A DNA stretch of 59,857 nucleotides from Bartonella tribocorum (GTDB lineage: Bacteria; Pseudomonadota; Alphaproteobacteria; Rhizobiales; Rhizobiaceae). The stretch spans positions 1-59,857 of the forward strand of contig NZ_NJGE01000013.1 of the NCBI RefSeq assembly GCF_002777915.1. The letters run 5' to 3'. Of this stretch, positions 30,350-40,163 are shown piece after piece. Positions within the stretch are counted from its first letter, which is position 1. Each line of letters begins with the position of its first letter. The translations under genes were made by a program, and so were the position numbers. Below the pieces are notes generated by a model. That model ran no database searches. It saw only the letters and a list, made by a program, of their open reading frames with translations, and was not told the DNA's origin.

Positions 30350-30376
30350 TTGGTTGAGAAAGATATTCTCAACCAA
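30350..30376. repeat. Perfect 11-bp stem-loop between the binding-protein gene and livH
   Basis: TTGGTTGAGAA and its exact reverse complement flank the 5-nt loop AGATA. No T-run follows on the minus strand. A stem-loop placed after the first gene of a binding-protein operon commonly stabilises that gene's mRNA or partly limits read-through, giving more binding protein than permease. This role is inferred from position. Confidence 0.7.
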
Positions 30377-30407
30377 TTCTTACATTTTAATAACGATAAC
30401 TCTTACA

Positions 30408-31541
30408 TTAAAAAGCAGGTTTAACCTCTTCTAAATAAACACGTTTTCCATCCTGTATTTTAATGATACCAATCGGGATCTTAGGGTTATGATTTTCATC
30501 CATTGACATATCACCAAAGGGCGTTGGAAAATCTTTTAATTTGCTCAATTCAATTGTAATTTTTTCACGGTCAGCGCTACCAGCATTTTCAATAGCCTTC
30601 ATAAACATCATATAACTTGTGTATCCCAAAACTGAATTGATATTTGGTTCTTTGTCAGGATAAGCTTTTTTCCACTCTTCTGTAAATTTTTGCGCAGCTG
30701 CTGACATGTTTGGCATATCTTCACTATAGGGGAGTGTCGTATGTAAGAAACCTTCTGCAGAACTTCCTGCAATCATAATGGTTTCTGGGTTGTCCATGGC
30801 ATCTCCACCCATAATTTGAAACTTGGCCCCTAATTCACGCGCTTGTTTCATGATGATGGCACCTTCAGAAAAGTAAGATGGAATGAATAAGATATCAGGT
30901 TTTTGTGCGATAATTTGCGTGAGAACGGCTGAAAAATCCTGATCTCCAGAATTATAATTTAAATTTGCGATAATTTCACCACCTAATTTTTTAAAAGCAC
31001 GCGTAAAATAACTTGCAAGACCAATGGCATAGTCGCTTGAAATATCTTTGAGGACAGCAGCTTTTTTGGCATGTAAAACTTGACTTACATAAGTTGCGAT
31101 TCCTACTCCTTGATAAGAATCAATAAAGCAAGCACGGAAGTAATATTTTTTACCTTGTGTAACAAGGGGACTCGTTGAAGAAGTCGCAATGGTTGGAGTC
31201 TTTGCTTTTTCAGATATTTCACCACCTGCCAACGAGAGTGAAGAACCATAGCTACCAATGATTCCACTTACCTTTTCACTTGCTGTTAAACGCATAACAG
31301 CATTAGCTGCTTCCACTTTATCAGATTTATTATCAATAATAACAAGTTCCACTTTACGTCCCAAAATTTCTGGGACTTGTTTATGCGCTAATTCGATACC
31401 TCGAATTTCAAGCTGACCTCCAAAAGCATTTTGACCACTTAATGGAAGATAAACACCAATTTTGATAGGTTCACTCGCATAAACATTTATTGTAAGTGCC
31501 ATGAAAGCTGTGATTGTCGTAAGGATTTTCTTCAATTGCAT
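30408..31541 (-). CDS. livJ: Branched-chain amino acid ABC transporter substrate-binding protein
   Basis: This 377-residue periplasmic-binding protein has an N-terminal signal peptide (about 1-22, cleaving near VYASEP). The mature part has IKIGVYLPLSGQNAFGGQ, VIIDNKSDKVEAANAV, and the GIIGSYGSSLSLAGG and SSTSPLVTQGKKYYFR segments of the Leu/Ile/Val-binding fold. It captures branched-chain or related amino acids for LivHMGF. AAGGAAA lies ahead of the ATG. It is first in the operon and divergent from the cold-shock gene. The exact ligand cannot be assigned. Confidence 0.9.
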   Translation of the reverse strand: MQLKKILTTITAFMALTINVYASEPIKIGVYLPLSGQNAFGGQLEIRGIELAHKQVPEILGRKVELVIIDNKSDKVEAANAVMRLTASEKVSGIIGSYGSSLSLAGGEISEKAKTPTIATSSTSPLVTQGKKYYFRACFIDSYQGVGIATYVSQVLHAKKAAVLKDISSDYAIGLASYFTRAFKKLGGEIIANLNYNSGDQDFSAVLTQIIAQKPDILFIPSYFSEGAIIMKQARELGAKFQIMGGDAMDNPETIMIAGSSAEGFLHTTLPYSEDMPNMSAAAQKFTEEWKKAYPDKEPNINSVLGYTSYMMFMKAIENAGSADREKITIELSKLKDFPTPFGDMSMDENHNPKIPIGIIKIQDGKRVYLEEVKPAF

Positions 31542-31882
31542 TGCGCATTTTCCTTAATTGAATTGTTATTTTTGCACCTTATATTGAACTTCTTCATCAT
31601 GCAAGTTCACATTAATCAAGTTACACATTAATGAAAATATCATTATGTAAAAAAATTTATATGACCTTATTTTATAGGGCACCCCTTGTAAGATATGTAA
31701 AGCGCACAATCAAATAGTTTTATCAATATTTTTTATAAGTTTCATCTTGATATTAACATGTAAGAAATACGACAATATGGGGAAATCTTATCTTGGGGCT
31801 TGCGTGTTGATACAAGAGCAATGTTTACTTAAACCTAGAGAATCAATATCGTGCAATTTATAAGCTACAGGATCACGTTATT
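31542..31882. other. Divergent intergenic region between the liv operon and the cold-shock gene
   Basis: These 341 bp have no ORF of note. They must hold both promoters and the 5' leader of the cold-shock mRNA, which could be temperature-responsive, but I could not identify a specific structure. Confidence 0.5.
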
Positions 31883-32458
31883 ATGACGAGTAAGGATGCA
31901 TTAAAGGATTGTTCCCTATCTGAGGATAGTATAGGTGCTTGTGGAGAGATTATCGAAATCAGTGGTGTCATTAAGTGGTTTGATGGTAGTAAGGGCTATG
32001 GATTTATTGTACCTGATTTACCTCATTTTCCCGATATATTATTGCATGTTACAGTCATGCGAAGGGATGGTTTCCAAACGGCTTTGGAGGGTGCTAAGAT
32101 TATTTGTGCTGTGGAAAAAACCGAACGAGGATTAAAGTGCGTTCAGGTGAAATCCATCGATTGTTCTTCAGCGGTTCATCCATCAGAAGTTCCAGCCCGT
32201 ACTCATGTTGTTGTTACTCCAGAAAGTGGACTAGAACGTGCAATTGTTAAATGGTTCAATCGTGACAAAGGTTTTGGTTTTCTGAGTCGTGGGCAGGGGA
32301 CAGAAGATATTTTTATTCATATGGAAACGTTGCGCCGTTTTGGTTTAGCAGAGCTTCGTTCAGGACAAGTTGTTCTTGTCCGTTTTGGTAAAGGGGAAAA
32401 AGGTTTGATGACAGCAGAAATTTATCCAGATATAGGGTTTCCTTTTGCAACACATTAA
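31883..32458 (+). CDS. Protein with two cold-shock domains
   Basis: This 191-residue protein has two cold-shock (OB-fold) domains joined by a linker of about 30 residues. The first (about 25-95) has GVIKWFDGSKGYGFI as RNP1-like and DILLHVTVM as RNP2-like. The second (about 115-185) has AIVKWFNRDKGFGFL and DIFIHMETL. Double-domain Csp proteins are common in alphaproteobacteria and bind single-stranded nucleic acid as RNA chaperones. The second domain keeps the consensus better than the first, so the two may differ in binding. Confidence 0.93.
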   Translation: MTSKDALKDCSLSEDSIGACGEIIEISGVIKWFDGSKGYGFIVPDLPHFPDILLHVTVMRRDGFQTALEGAKIICAVEKTERGLKCVQVKSIDCSSAVHPSEVPARTHVVVTPESGLERAIVKWFNRDKGFGFLSRGQGTEDIFIHMETLRRFGLAELRSGQVVLVRFGKGEKGLMTAEIYPDIGFPFATH

Positions 32459-32708
32459 ATCACTTCTCATTGGACTTTACGCGTGAAATCAGTATTTTTC
32501 TGTGTTTTTTTTAGGGTAGTTATTGTATAAGTATCTGTAGTTTTTTATGGCTCTCTTGAGTCTAGAAACTAAATGAAAAGGTATGCGTATTCTATTGAAA
32601 AGAATAAATAAAAACAGGAGAACAACTTTCTTGTTTTTTAGCTTTTGAACTCTGATATTTTTTATTTTAGAAACAAAATTTAAAATTTTTTTGTGGTGGA
32701 GAACAAGA

Positions 32709-33221
32709 ATGTTAAAGCCTTTTAAAAAAGGGCATATTGTTTTATTGGCAATACTTTTTATGTTGGAAATGCGCGTTGTTGTCGCGAAGGAGCCCATGAA
32801 GGTCCCTGTTCATCCGATTCCTTTAGAAATACAAACAAAGAACGGTACGGTTTCTTATAAAGTAGAGATTGCTTTTACACCCTCTCAAGCAGCAGCTGGT
32901 TTAATGTATCGGACTGACTTTCCACGCGATCGTGCAATGCTTTTTAAGCAGCAGGAAAGTTATTCGTCGGGAGATGAACAGAAGTTTTTTATGTGGATGG
33001 CCAATACACCTTTACCCTTAGATATGATTTTTTTAAACTCTGAAGGGATTATTGTATCGATTATTGAGAACACTTCTCCGTTTTCAAAAAAGACTATTTC
33101 ATCAGGTGTCCCTGCAGCTTTTGCGCTTGAGGTTAACGCTGGTGAGGTTTCTGAAAAACAGATACAAAAAGGGCAGCGTGTTATTCACCCTGTCGTTTGT
33201 GGAAAGTGCAATGAAAAATGA
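32709..33221 (+). CDS. DUF192 family exported protein
   Basis: This 170-residue protein has an N-terminal signal peptide (about 1-25, ending near VVVAKE) and a DUF192 domain with the hallmark RTDFPRDRAMLF and FMWMANTPLPLDMIFL segments, and a late SGVPAAFALEVNAG. The ATG at 32709 has GGAG eight bases upstream; an in-frame ATG 18 bp earlier is less likely. The family's function is not established. It overlaps the hydrolase gene by 4 bp. Confidence 0.9.
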   Translation: MLKPFKKGHIVLLAILFMLEMRVVVAKEPMKVPVHPIPLEIQTKNGTVSYKVEIAFTPSQAAAGLMYRTDFPRDRAMLFKQQESYSSGDEQKFFMWMANTPLPLDMIFLNSEGIIVSIIENTSPFSKKTISSGVPAAFALEVNAGEVSEKQIQKGQRVIHPVVCGKCNEK

Positions 33222-33991
33222 CAGCTGAAGATGTTCATTTTTTCGAATATGATGGTTTGCGATTTGCTTATCGAGAAGAAGGGCAGGGCGCACCTATTTT
33301 ATTGATCCATGGTTTTGGTTCTTCTGCACGGGTGAATTGGTATGCAACGGGTTGGTTTCGTATTCTCACTGAAGCAGGGTATCGTGTTATTGCTCTGGAT
33401 AATCGGGGGCATGGAGATTCAGTTAAAAGTTATGATCCTAGCTTTTATACACCTCAAGCTATGGCTGGCGATGCAGTAAGACTATTACAGCATTTAGAGT
33501 TATCTAAAGCCCATGTTATGGGATATTCTATGGGAGCTCGTATTAGTGCTTTTATGGCTCTTTTATATCCAACATATGTGAATAGCGTTATTTTTGGTGG
33601 TTTAGGGATTGGTATGGTAACGGGAGCAGGAAATTGGGAGCCTGTTGCTGAAGCTCTTTTAGCAGAAGATCCCTCTAGCATTACCAATACGCGTGGTTTA
33701 ATGTTTCGTAAATTTGCTGATCAAACGAAAAGTGATAGACGTGCTCTGGCTGCTTGTATTATCACATCAAAACAAGAATTAACGGCATCTGAAATTTATA
33801 AAATTGCACAACCTGCACTTGTTGCCGTTGGTTCATTAGATGAGATTGGCGGTGCTGCAGAGCCATTAGCAGCTTTGTTGCCTTGTGGTGAAGCTTTATC
33901 AATTCCCAATCGAGATCATATGCTCGCTGTAGGCGATAAAGTTTATAAAAAAGGTGTTATCGATTTTCTTTCTCGTTATCCTATAAAATAA
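33218..33991 (+). CDS. Alpha/beta-fold hydrolase
   Basis: This 257-residue protein has the alpha/beta hydrolase order: oxyanion loop HGFGSSARVNW, DNRGHGDSVK, nucleophile elbow GYSMGARIS with Ser at about 105, an acid Asp in the GSLDEIGG region, and a catalytic His in NRDHMLAVGD near the end. It is translationally coupled to the DUF192 gene (ATGA overlap). The substrate is unknown; esterase-like activity is the most one can say. Confidence 0.9.
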   Translation: MTAEDVHFFEYDGLRFAYREEGQGAPILLIHGFGSSARVNWYATGWFRILTEAGYRVIALDNRGHGDSVKSYDPSFYTPQAMAGDAVRLLQHLELSKAHVMGYSMGARISAFMALLYPTYVNSVIFGGLGIGMVTGAGNWEPVAEALLAEDPSSITNTRGLMFRKFADQTKSDRRALAACIITSKQELTASEIYKIAQPALVAVGSLDEIGGAAEPLAALLPCGEALSIPNRDHMLAVGDKVYKKGVIDFLSRYPIK

Positions 33992-34551
33992 AAATTTTTC
34001 ATAGGTTTTGGCATTTACAAAAATACCCAATATTTTTTGCATATAAACTGAAAATTTTATTTAAGAGAGTTTCTATTTTTGTATATTTTTAAAGACGTAT
34101 AGTTCTTTTAAGATTAGATAAATATATTTTAAAATTCAGTAAAAAGAATTATTTTTGCATGATGTAATAATATTTTTGGCTAAAAAATATCGTTTTAAAT
34201 AAAAAATTATTATTATTTTATTTGTTATAGAAGGAACAAAATTATAAATCATTGATTATTTTTTGTTCTCAACATGCATCATGAATGCAGGTGCTAAAAT
34301 TGGAGACAAAGTAAAATTACTAAAAATATACAGTTTTCTGCCATTTTTTTATCTATACGGGTATATTTAATAATGGTAGAATCCTTTTATAAAAGTTCTT
34401 TATGAAGATATAAAGAAAGAGCTGTAAATATATGTAATATTAAGTCAATATTTAGATTAAGCTTTTTTACTGGCTTTACAGAATCAGAGAAGTGTCTTAT
34501 TCGCGCAATCTGCAATTATTTTTAATCGTCTCAAAAAAACAGGAGAGCATA
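33992..34551 (+). other. Non-coding gap before the DUF3126 gene
   Basis: This is a 560-bp, very AT-rich stretch with many T and A runs. An open frame extends from a GTG at 34492 into the DUF3126 gene, but its codons are not like the family. No other feature was seen. Confidence 0.55.
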
Positions 34552-34764
34552 GTGAATGCTGATGAAATAAAAAAACTTGATAATTATTTAAAAAATACAT
34601 TCCAAAACTCAGCATTGCAAGTCAGAGCACGGCCTAAAAAGGATGATTCTTGTGAGGTTTATATGGGGGATGAGTTTTTAGGCGTTATCTATCGAGATGA
34701 AGATGAAGATGAGCTATCCTATAATTTCTCAATGGCTATATTGGATATTGATTTAGAAAATTGA
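34552..34764 (+). CDS. DUF3126 family protein
   Basis: This small acidic protein of 70 residues has KKLDNYLKNTFQNSALQV, RARPKKDDSCEVYMGDEFLG and DEDELSYNFSMAILDIDL, matching the short DUF3126 family of Rhizobiales as I recognise it. The start is a GTG at 34552 with AGGAG six bases upstream; an earlier GTG at 34492 would add 20 unlike residues. The function is unknown. Confidence 0.88.
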   Translation: MNADEIKKLDNYLKNTFQNSALQVRARPKKDDSCEVYMGDEFLGVIYRDEDEDELSYNFSMAILDIDLEN

Positions 34765-34806
34765 TTTTCTATTCATCCTTAAATGAATCCTTTTTTCCCA
34801 TAAGAT

Positions 34807-35601
34807 TTATATAAGTTTTAATGCTTTAAAACTTGTATGGTTGTGTCGTGCAATAATAAGGTGATCATGGATCGTAATACCTAATGCATTTGCTGCATCT
34901 TTTAATCTGTATGTCATTGTTATATCTGCATCAGAGGGGGTAGAATCACCAGAAGGATGATTGTGGACTAAGATAAGTCCTGATGCGGATAACTCTAAAG
35001 CTCGAGAAATAACTTCACGAGGATAAACAGGGGTATGATCAATGGTTCCAATTTGTTGTACCTCATCGGCAAGTAAGCCATTTTTCTTATCAAGAAATAA
35101 AATACGAAATTGTTCACGTGTTTCGTGAGCCATAACCGCTTTACAATAAGCTAATACTTTATCCCATGATGAAAAAATATCGCGTTTAAACAATTGTGCA
35201 CGAGCAAGGCGTCCAGCAACATCTGAAATAATTTTTAAATCAATTGCAGTTGCGGGACCACATCCTTGAATCTCTTGAAGTCGATGAATATCAGCGCCTA
35301 ATACATCAGCTAATGAACCAAAATGTGCTATCAAATTTTTAGCTATAGGTTTTGTGTTTGCACGGGGAATGGTGCGAAAAAGCAATAATTCAAGATATTC
35401 ATAATCTTCAATTGCATTTCCTTTTGACTTTAAATAGCGTTTCCGAAGACGCTCACGATGTCCTTGATAATGTTTATCAAGCTGTGCGTTTTTTTTAGGC
35501 TCTTTACTTTTTCTTTCTGATATTGGAGTGAACGGAGAACTTGATGTTAATGCAAAGTGATTACTTTGAATATCTTCCTTTTGATTTAATTTTTTAGCCA
35601 T
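34807..35601 (-). CDS. radC: RadC family JAB-domain protein
   Basis: This 264-residue protein has a helix-hairpin-helix region ([16 protein letters not shown], about 108-123) and a C-terminal MPN/JAB domain with the metal motif [18 protein letters not shown]. It was named for DNA repair, but its biochemical role is unsettled. It is last in the sfsA-map-radC run, an order common in Rhizobiales. Confidence 0.94.
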   Translation of the reverse strand: MAKKLNQKEDIQSNHFALTSSSPFTPISERKSKEPKKNAQLDKHYQGHRERLRKRYLKSKGNAIEDYEYLELLLFRTIPRANTKPIAKNLIAHFGSLADVLGADIHRLQEIQGCGPATAIDLKIISDVAGRLARAQLFKRDIFSSWDKVLAYCKAVMAHETREQFRILFLDKKNGLLADEVQQIGTIDHTPVYPREVISRALELSASGLILVHNHPSGDSTPSDADITMTYRLKDAANALGITIHDHLIIARHNHTSFKALKLI

Positions 35602-35619
35602 AACATCTCTACAAGTGCA

Positions 35620-36450
35620 TTAGGTCTGCGAATTTGGAATATAAAAAATATTTTTGGGCGATTGTGTAAATATTTCATACCCTTCATTTGTGACACCAAT
35701 TGTATGTTCATATTGTGCTGTCAAAGAGCGGTCACGGGTAACAGCAGTCCAACCGTCAGATAAAATCTTAACTTGTGGCTTACCAAGGTTAATCATAGGC
35801 TCAATGGTAAACATCATCCCTTGTTTTAATTCGATGCCTTCTCCAGAATTTCCATAATGGAGAATATTGGGGGCATCGTGAAAAATTTGACCGATACCAT
35901 GTCCGCAAAAATCCCTCACAATTGAACACCGTTCAGATTCTGCATATCGTTGAATAGCTGCACCAATATCACCTGTTGTTGCTCCAGGTTTAACAACAGC
36001 AATCCCTCTCATAAGACTTTCATAAGTTATTTGTAAAAGACGTTCTGCAGCACGTCTGATTTTTCCAACAGGATACATGCGGCTTGAATCACCATGCCAA
36101 CCATCAAGAATAAAGGTCACATCAACATTCACAATATCGCCTTCTTGCAAGGGCCTTTTATTGGGAATACCATGACAAACAACGTGATTGATAGATGTGC
36201 AGCATGAATGGCTGTATCCATGATAATTTAGATCAGCAGGAAGAGCTCCTTTTTGTGCACCAAAAGTAAAGACAAAATCATCAATTTCTTGCGTCGTGAC
36301 ACCAGGTTTAATAATATCCGTAAGTGCATCAAGGCATTCTGCAGCAATACGACCAACTTCACGCATTTTAGCAAAAGCATAGTCATCAAAAATGCGGATT
36401 TTCCCGTTAAATTTTAAAGGGGTTTTATTATATTCAATATACTCAATCAT
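35620..36450 (-). CDS. map: Methionine aminopeptidase, type I
   Basis: This 276-residue enzyme removes the initiator methionine. The pita-bread fold ligands are visible: VNVDVTFILDGWHGDSSR with the two metal Asp residues, DFCGHGIGQIFHD with a metal His, MMFTIEPMINLG with a Glu, and AQYEHTIGVT with the last Glu. It overlaps the sfsA 3' end by 8 bp and is separated from radC by 18 bp. Confidence 0.97.
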   Translation of the reverse strand: MIEYIEYNKTPLKFNGKIRIFDDYAFAKMREVGRIAAECLDALTDIIKPGVTTQEIDDFVFTFGAQKGALPADLNYHGYSHSCCTSINHVVCHGIPNKRPLQEGDIVNVDVTFILDGWHGDSSRMYPVGKIRRAAERLLQITYESLMRGIAVVKPGATTGDIGAAIQRYAESERCSIVRDFCGHGIGQIFHDAPNILHYGNSGEGIELKQGMMFTIEPMINLGKPQVKILSDGWTAVTRDRSLTAQYEHTIGVTNEGYEIFTQSPKNIFYIPNSQT

Positions 36451-37159
36451 TGTTTTTTCTGTTTTCTATTTTTACTCTCTGAATCGGAAAAATGCCTTCT
36501 GCACTTACGTGACACTTTACAGCATAACATTCTACCCCTGATTTTAATGCTAAATCAAACTTACGTCCATAGAGAGGATCAAGATCATGACAGATTGTAA
36601 AAGCTACACAATCTTCTCTCTGAATAACATAAAGCATAGCAGCTCGTTTTCCTTGTTTTACGACTTGCATGAGTTCTTCAAGGTGACGGGCACCACGTTT
36701 TGTCTCAGTATCAGGAAATTCTGCTAATCCTTTTTGACGAATAAAATGAACATTTTTGACTTCTAGGTAACAATCAGAAAGAATGCCATCCTGTAAAAGA
36801 AAGTCAATGCGTGATTGTGTTCCATAGCGTTGTTCTTTTAAAATTGTTTTATATCCACTTAATTCTGGCAATAATCCGTCTTGAATTGCTTCTAACGCAA
36901 GCTTATTGGGTAAAGTGGTATTAATGCCCACCAAAGTATTATCGGATTCAACAATTTCTAATTGATAGGCATATTTTCTTTTGGTGTTTTCATGATATGA
37001 AAGCCAAATATTGGCGTTGGAAGCTGTCAATCCAAGCATTGATCCTGTATTTGGCACAGACACGGTAAAGACATGTTGATTATCTTGTTCAACATCTGCA
37101 AGGAAGCGTTTATAACGACGGATAAGCTTTGCAGGAAAAAGTTTGGGAGTAAAGTGCAT
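36443..37159 (-). CDS. sfsA: Sugar fermentation stimulation protein homologue
   Basis: This 238-residue SfsA family member has LIRRYKRFLADVEQD, VPNTGSMLGL, YGTQSRIDFLL and CYLEVKNVHF (a PD-(D/E)XK-like EVK). It also has FPDTETKRGARHLEELM. The family was linked to maltose gene expression in E. coli and has a nuclease-like fold; its true role is not firm. It is first in the sfsA-map-radC run. Confidence 0.95.
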   Translation of the reverse strand: MHFTPKLFPAKLIRRYKRFLADVEQDNQHVFTVSVPNTGSMLGLTASNANIWLSYHENTKRKYAYQLEIVESDNTLVGINTTLPNKLALEAIQDGLLPELSGYKTILKEQRYGTQSRIDFLLQDGILSDCYLEVKNVHFIRQKGLAEFPDTETKRGARHLEELMQVVKQGKRAAMLYVIQREDCVAFTICHDLDPLYGRKFDLALKSGVECYAVKCHVSAEGIFPIQRVKIENRKNND

Positions 37160-37459
37160 ATTCTTTTTTAGGGTTTATGATTTTATAATTCAACTGAGAT
37201 TATGATTTGTAGGAGCTATTCTTTATTAAAAAAGATAAAATTGATGTAAAAAACGCTACGATATCTTATATAAATTTTTATAAACTCCACCGTTTACTTT
37301 AATGGCTTTTAAAATTCATTATGAGGAAGTCTACACTCTTTGAGTGAGAAAATAAGATTGTCTATAATTTATTATTAAACAACATTAGAGTAATATGAAA
37401 AAGGTTGCATTAAAAAATAGTAGAGAGGGAGATAGTTTAAGTGAAACTAGGGAAAGTTG
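37160..37459. other. Divergent intergenic region between sfsA and the TrmJ-like gene
   Basis: These 300 bp hold no ORF, RNA or strong repeat that I can support. They contain the two divergent promoters. Confidence 0.5.
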
Positions 37460-38290
37460 ATGGCTGGAACGAATAAGAATCGTGAAAATTTAACAAATGG
37501 TCCCATTATTATTTTAGTTGAACCGCAACTTCCTGAAAATATTGGTATGGTCGCAAGGGCAATGGCAAATTTTGGTCTCTCTAAGCTTCGGCTTGTCAAA
37601 CCTCGAGAAACATTTCCAAATGAAAAAGCTAGAGCTGCGGCAAGTAAAGCTGATCATGTCATTAATAATGCCGTGATTTTTGACACATTGCGTGATTCAA
37701 TTGCAGATTTACACTATGTTTTTGCCACAACAGCACGTGAAAGATGTGGATTTAAAACTGTAAAGAGTGCTGTCGAAGCTGCAAATGTACTCCGTCAGCG
37801 TGAAAATATCGGACATAAAACAGGTATTGTCTTTGGAAGAGAGCGATGGGGACTAGAAAATGATGAAATCAGCCTTGTTGATGAAATTATCACTTTTCCA
37901 GTTAATCCTGCTTTTGCATCACTTAATATTGCGCAAGCGGTTCTTTTGATGTCTTATGAATGGATGAAAACAGGTCTAGAAAATGTGAGCGATACAGCAT
38001 TTCGTGCACCAGAGATGGAGCCTGCAAATAAAACAGTGTTTCATGGTTTTTTGTCTCAATTAGAAGAGGCTTTGGATATTCGTGGGTATTTTAGACCCCG
38101 AGAACGAAAAGAGGTTATGCTTGCAAATTTGCGCTCTGTGTTTACGCGCGCCAACTTTAGTGAATCTGAGGTTCGCTTATTGCGAGGCGTTATATCTTCA
38201 TTGGATCATTTTTCTCCACAATATCCACGGGGGAGTAGAGCGCCCCAAGAGCGCGATCGTCAAAAAATTAAAAACAAGTGTGAAAACTAA
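37460..38290 (+). CDS. TrmJ/TrmH-family RNA 2'-O-methyltransferase
   Basis: This 276-residue SPOUT-class protein starts with IIILVEPQLPENIGMVARAM and ends its knot with GIVFGRERWGLENDEI and PVNPAFASLNIAQAVLLMSYEW, which is the TrmJ/group-1 pattern. It probably 2'-O-methylates position 32 in tRNA. The ATG at 37460 has AGGGAAAG upstream; a TTG one codon earlier is not needed. It overlaps murI by one base. Confidence 0.93.
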   Translation: MAGTNKNRENLTNGPIIILVEPQLPENIGMVARAMANFGLSKLRLVKPRETFPNEKARAAASKADHVINNAVIFDTLRDSIADLHYVFATTARERCGFKTVKSAVEAANVLRQRENIGHKTGIVFGRERWGLENDEISLVDEIITFPVNPAFASLNIAQAVLLMSYEWMKTGLENVSDTAFRAPEMEPANKTVFHGFLSQLEEALDIRGYFRPRERKEVMLANLRSVFTRANFSESEVRLLRGVISSLDHFSPQYPRGSRAPQERDRQKIKNKCEN

Positions 38291-39117
38291 TGGATGAACG
38301 GCCTGTTCTTTTTTTTGATAGTGGTATTGGTGGCTTGACAGTATTGAGGGAAGCGCGTGTTCTTATCCCTGAAATACAATTTATTTATGTGGCTGATGAT
38401 GCTGGATTCCCTTATGGTAATTGGGAAGAAAATATTCTGAAAGAGCACGTTTTAAAGATTTTTACAAATCTTTTAACACGCTATAATCCTATCTTATGTG
38501 TGATTGCTTGCAACACTGTTTCTACACTGATGATGGAAGATTTACGACAAAACTTTCCTCATGTCCCTTTTGTAGGAACGGTTCCTGCAATTAAATCTGC
38601 TGCTGAACAAACAAAATCTGGTTTTATTTCCGTATTAGCAACTCCTGGAACAGTTAAACGGGCCTATACAAATGAATTAATTAACTCTTTTGCTGGACAG
38701 TGTCATGTTCAGCTTGTAGGAAGTGAAAAGCTTGCTGGATTTGCTGAAGATTATTTACGGGGAAAATCTATCGATTCAGAAGCCTTAAGAAAAGAAATTC
38801 TGCCATGTTTTGTGAAAAAAAATGGCAAATATACTGATGTTATTGTTTTAGCCTGCACGCATTATCCTTTTTTGATTAATCTCTTTCGTGAACAAGCTTT
38901 ATGGTCCGTTGAATGGATTGATCCGGCAAAAGCGATCGCCAAACATATCAGATCATTATTGCCCTTGTCGGAAAAAATATATCAGAAACCCATAAAGCAA
39001 TATCAAGATTTTGCATTGCTGACGTCGAAAAATATTACTTCTTCAACGCAGCATTTGTTCAAAGGATTTGGCTTAAAACTTATGAAAAGAGTTGACTTTG
39101 CAATACGAGATCAATAA
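38290..39117 (+). CDS. murI: Glutamate racemase
   Basis: This 275-residue enzyme makes D-glutamate for peptidoglycan. Its two catalytic cysteines are in VIACNTVSTLMM and VLACTHYPFLINL, and the N-terminus has DSGIGGLTVL. Start and upstream stop overlap (TAATG), so it is coupled with the methyltransferase gene. Confidence 0.96.
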   Translation: MDERPVLFFDSGIGGLTVLREARVLIPEIQFIYVADDAGFPYGNWEENILKEHVLKIFTNLLTRYNPILCVIACNTVSTLMMEDLRQNFPHVPFVGTVPAIKSAAEQTKSGFISVLATPGTVKRAYTNELINSFAGQCHVQLVGSEKLAGFAEDYLRGKSIDSEALRKEILPCFVKKNGKYTDVIVLACTHYPFLINLFREQALWSVEWIDPAKAIAKHIRSLLPLSEKIYQKPIKQYQDFALLTSKNITSSTQHLFKGFGLKLMKRVDFAIRDQ

Positions 39118-39155
39118 AGATGCTTCAGCTTTTTCTTTCAAGAAAATGGCATTAA

Positions 39156-39184
39156 TTGACGTGTCCCGTGAATAGCTTTACATA
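39156..39184 (+). promoter_or_regulatory. Candidate promoter of rpsD
   Basis: TTGACG (39156-39161) and TACATA (39179-39184) are separated by 17 bp and lie about 105 bp before the rpsD ATG. The -35 is good and the -10 is weak. The remaining leader could carry S4 feedback control, but I cannot show it. Confidence 0.35.
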
Positions 39185-39288
39185 TTGGTATGTTTGGCTA
39201 TTCTGTCAGTCTTTTGTATTTAAAGGCAGAGGAGGGCGCGTTTCCTTGGGGTCTTAAAGATCTCGTGTTTTATTTTAAAGGAAATGCG

Positions 39289-39906
39289 ATGAGTAAACGC
39301 GAAACAACAAAGTATAAAATTGACCGTCGTATGGGAGAAAATATTTGGGGTCGTCCAAAATCTCCTGTCAATCGTCGTGATTATGGTCCAGGACAGCATG
39401 GGCAGCGCCGTAAAGGAAAACTTTCTGACTATGGGGTGCAATTGCGCGCTAAACAGAAGTTGAAAGGCTTTTATGGCGATATTTCGGAAAAGCAATTTCA
39501 TAAAACTTATGTGGAAGCTGCTCGTCGGCGGGGTGATACGGGTGAAAATCTTATTGGTCTGTTGGAATCTCGTTTGGATGCTGTGGTCTATCGTGCAAAA
39601 TTCGTTCCTACGATTTTTGCTTCTCGCCAATTTATTAATCATGGTCATGTGAATGTAAATGGGCGACGCACAAATATTCAATCGTATCGTTGTAAGCCAG
39701 GTGATGTTATTGAGGTGCGGGAAAAATCAAAACAACTTGTTTTGGTTTTAGAATCGGTACAATTGGCAGAACGTGATGTCCCTGATTATATTGAAGCAGA
39801 TCATAAACAAATGAAAGCGACCTTTACACGTATTCCTGCTTTTGCAGATGTTCCTTATGCTGTGCAAATGGAACCTAATTTGGTCGTTGAATTTTATTCT
39901 CGATAA
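39289..39906 (+). CDS. rpsD: 30S ribosomal protein S4
   Basis: This 205-residue S4 has [34 protein letters not shown], and the S4 RNA-binding domain [14 protein letters not shown]...[15 protein letters not shown]. The start at 39289 has AAAGGA upstream; an earlier ATG would add 33 residues unlike S4. It initiates 30S assembly on 16S rRNA. Confidence 0.98.
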   Translation: MSKRETTKYKIDRRMGENIWGRPKSPVNRRDYGPGQHGQRRKGKLSDYGVQLRAKQKLKGFYGDISEKQFHKTYVEAARRRGDTGENLIGLLESRLDAVVYRAKFVPTIFASRQFINHGHVNVNGRRTNIQSYRCKPGDVIEVREKSKQLVLVLESVQLAERDVPDYIEADHKQMKATFTRIPAFADVPYAVQMEPNLVVEFYSR

Positions 39907-40163
39907 TTTTTATGAAAAAGTTGCTTCTCTATTATTATAATTTCAAACTATCGTGTTGGTTTTATAATCTTTGAAGTGAACAAATATTTTGTGAATGGTT
40001 CTATATTAGGTTTATTACACTATTCTTGTGTAATGAGCTTATGTAGTTCCATTTCTTTTTTTCGTATCTGTTTTTATAAATTTAAAAAACATAAATGTAA
40101 GTTTGCTTTATATTCGTTTTTGTCTTTGCAAAATGAGCTATTACTTGTGCAGGATATGGTCTT

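Noticed and set aside
32489-32797. 102-codon minus-strand frame over the DUF192 leader
   Set aside because: Its sequence is Lys/Ile/Phe-rich, typical of AT-rich chance frames, and it overlaps the well-supported start of the DUF192 gene.
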